This document shows, piece after piece, positions 5,295 through 7,015 of a stretch of DNA of 7,015 nt. The notes beneath the pieces are model-generated. The model ran no database searches, had not been told where the DNA came from, and worked only from the letters and a program-made list of their open reading frames with translations. A program made the position numbers and the translations under genes. The stretch is taken from the NCBI GenBank assembly GCA_023420435.1, contig JAEZWE010000228.1, positions 1 through 7,015 of the forward strand, written 5' to 3'. How positions within the stretch are numbered: the first letter of the stretch is position 1; each line of letters begins with the position of its first letter. Source of the stretch: Bacteroidota bacterium. GTDB lineage: Bacteria > Bacteroidota > Bacteroidia > Flavobacteriales > Weeksellaceae.

Positions 5295-6977
5295 ATGGAT
5301 TTTAAAAATTACAAGATGCCTTACAGCATCAACAAAAAATACACAACAAAAACTGCTTATTTTTCGATGGAATTTGCTATTGATCAAGCATTAAAAATAT
5401 ATTCCGGCGGATTGGGATTTTTGGCAGGTTCTCACATGAGAAGTGCTTACAATTTGAAGCATGATTTAGTAGGAATCGGAATTTTATGGAAATTTGGTTA
5501 TTATGATCAAGCGAGAAATCACGATCAAACGTTGCAACCAACGTGGACAAAAAAAATGTACAGTTTTTTGGAAGATACAGGAATTCAGTTTCAAATTGAA
5601 ATACATTCTGCACCAGTTTGGGTAAAAGTTTTTTATCTAAATCCGGAAACTTTTAACACGGCACCGATGTTTTTCCTTTCCACAGATGTTCCGGAAAACG
5701 ACCATTTGTCAAAAACCATTTGTCACAAATTATACGACGGAAATGAATCCACAAAATTGGCGCAATATATTCTCCTTGGAAAAGGTGGCGCTAAATTACT
5801 GGACGAACTGAATTTGGAACGTGATGTTTACCATCTAAACGAAGCGCATGGGCTTCCTGCAGCGTTCTATTTATTGGAAAAATTTGGAGGAAATTTGGAG
5901 AAAGTTCGCGAAAAACTGGTTTTTACAACGCATACACCGGAAGAAGCCGGAAACGAAAAACACAACATCAATCTGTGTTATGATATGTCTTATTTTTCCG
6001 GACTTTCTCTACAGGAAGCAAAAGCTATTGAAGGGGTTGATGACGACCGTTTCAACCATTCTCTTTGCGCATTAAGAATGGCGAGAATTGCCAATGGAGT
6101 TTCCCAACTTCATGGGGTCGTTTCCAACGAAATGTGGAATAAATATGATGGAATTTGTGAAATAAAATCCATCACCAATGCTCAAGAATTCAAATATTGG
6201 GCGGATCATCCTTTGTACGACGCTAAAGACGAAAGCGACAACGACAAATTTGATTATAGAAAAAAACACCTTAAAAAGAGACTTTTCAAAACGGTTGCTG
6301 ACCAATGCGGAAAGTTATTTGATCCCAATATTTTAACCATTGTTTGGGCTAGAAGATTTGCCGGCTACAAAAGAGCTGATCTGCTTTTGCACGATATGGA
6401 ACGTTTCAAAAAAATGCTAAACCATCCAAAATATCCGGTTCAAATTATTTGGGCAGGAAAACCTTATCCTTTAGATTATTCTGCAATTTCTGTTTTTAAT
6501 CATTTAGTAGAAGAAAGTAAAGTTCACCGAAATATGGCGGTTTTAACAGGTTATGAACTTGCGCTTTCAAAACTATTAAAACAAGGTTCGGATGTTTGGT
6601 TGAACAATCCAAGAGTTCCCAGAGAAGCTTCGGGAACTTCAGGAATGACGGCTGCTATGAATGGTTCTATAAATCTTTCAACCGATGATGGCTGGATTCC
6701 AGAATTTGCAAAACCAGGAGAAAATTCTTTTGTAGTTCCTAAAGCGGATTATGAAAATATGAGTGTTTATGAACAAGATAATTATGACTTAAATGCCTTA
6801 TACGACATTTTAGAAAAAGAGGTAATTCCAGCTTATTACGAGGATAAAAATAAATGGCGCAAAATAATGCAAACTGCTATGGATGATGTAAAAATGGAAT
6901 TTGGAAGCGACAGAATGGCGGATGAATATTATACTTTACTTTATAATGCAAAAGTAAAAAAAAGCGTAAAATCGTAA
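5295..6977 (+). CDS. glgP: Alpha-glucan (glycogen/maltodextrin) phosphorylase family protein, GT35-like, lacking the PLP lysine
   Basis: The 560-residue protein belongs to the short alpha-glucan phosphorylase family (TIGR02094 type, GT-B fold). Known members use pyridoxal phosphate to release glucose 1-phosphate from the ends of alpha-1,4-glucans. Family landmarks occur in order: YFSMEFAID (22-30), YSGGLGFLAG (36-45), HLNEAH (180-185), FTTHTPEEAG (210-219), the phosphate-pocket block WARRFAGYKR (351-360), WAGKPYP (386-392), and DVWLNNPRVPREASGTSG (433-450) with DDGW (464-467). The cofactor lysine normally follows EASGTSGM, but here it is Thr452 (ACG at 6648-6650). GGLGxLAG is followed by Ser46, where an aspartate is common, and HLNEAH carries a GLP insertion. 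Start choice: the ATG lies just after an exact promoter element and an A-rich leader, and the reading is colinear with the family from residue 20. A T run follows the stop, but no complete terminator hairpin lies inside the window. Phosphorylase activity is uncertain without the lysine. Confidence 0.88.
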   Translation: MDFKNYKMPYSINKKYTTKTAYFSMEFAIDQALKIYSGGLGFLAGSHMRSAYNLKHDLVGIGILWKFGYYDQARNHDQTLQPTWTKKMYSFLEDTGIQFQIEIHSAPVWVKVFYLNPETFNTAPMFFLSTDVPENDHLSKTICHKLYDGNESTKLAQYILLGKGGAKLLDELNLERDVYHLNEAHGLPAAFYLLEKFGGNLEKVREKLVFTTHTPEEAGNEKHNINLCYDMSYFSGLSLQEAKAIEGVDDDRFNHSLCALRMARIANGVSQLHGVVSNEMWNKYDGICEIKSITNAQEFKYWADHPLYDAKDESDNDKFDYRKKHLKKRLFKTVADQCGKLFDPNILTIVWARRFAGYKRADLLLHDMERFKKMLNHPKYPVQIIWAGKPYPLDYSAISVFNHLVEESKVHRNMAVLTGYELALSKLLKQGSDVWLNNPRVPREASGTSGMTAAMNGSINLSTDDGWIPEFAKPGENSFVVPKADYENMSVYEQDNYDLNALYDILEKEVIPAYYEDKNKWRKIMQTAMDDVKMEFGSDRMADEYYTLLYNAKVKKSVKS

Positions 6978-7015
6978 TTTTTTTTATTAAACCAAAGATT
7001 TTCGGCGGAGCCAAA

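Noticed and set aside
6978..7015. Terminator of the phosphorylase-like gene
   Set aside because: A T run directly follows the stop, and an imperfect TTCGGC/GCCAAA hairpin sits at the window edge. The T run precedes rather than follows it, and the sequence is cut off, so it cannot be judged.

Overview
This AT-rich window most likely comes from a Flavobacteriia chromosome, close to Chryseobacterium and other Weeksellaceae. The protein families fit that group, in particular a DUF4377 plus META lipoprotein and a short GT35 alpha-glucan phosphorylase-like protein. No Shine-Dalgarno sequence precedes the genes; starts follow A/T-rich leaders instead. Close matches to the Bacteroidetes promoter (TTG, 17-23 nt, TAnnTTTG) lie just upstream of several starts. 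The species cannot be fixed from this sequence alone.

Layout. From the left edge to about 5.07 kb everything reads on the minus strand. Positions 1-568 hold the N-terminal third of an FMN-binding glutamate-synthase-family protein with two membrane segments. An intergenic stretch with a promoter and a likely terminator separates it from mtaB (782-2119), an intact tRNA methylthiotransferase gene that has to begin at a non-ATG codon. Upstream of mtaB are two decayed genes for exported proteins. The first is a MORN-repeat protein (2217-3080) with three in-frame stops and three single-base frameshifts. The second is a DUF4377-META lipoprotein (3223-3896) with one frameshift and two in-frame stops. 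Next come a small unrecognised ORF (3998-4243) and, 26 nt upstream of it, an intact 266-codon gene (4270-5070) whose protein carries a PD-(D/E)XK nuclease-like signature. These two form a possible two-gene operon.

From about 5.07 kb the orientation switches. A 224-bp divergent intergenic region carries an exact TAnnTTTG element that drives the plus-strand phosphorylase-like gene (5295-6977).

How the genes relate. No single pathway links them. MtaB modifies tRNA, the phosphorylase homologue belongs to glycogen/maltodextrin metabolism, and the glutamate-synthase-like protein is probably a membrane-anchored amidotransferase-type flavoprotein. The 2.2-4.25 kb stretch looks like an accessory or decaying segment between housekeeping genes. 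The two observations most worth following are the loss of the PLP-binding lysine in the otherwise intact GT35 protein (Thr452) and the orphan nuclease-like gene with its small neighbour. I saw no tRNA, rRNA, CRISPR array or insertion sequence.
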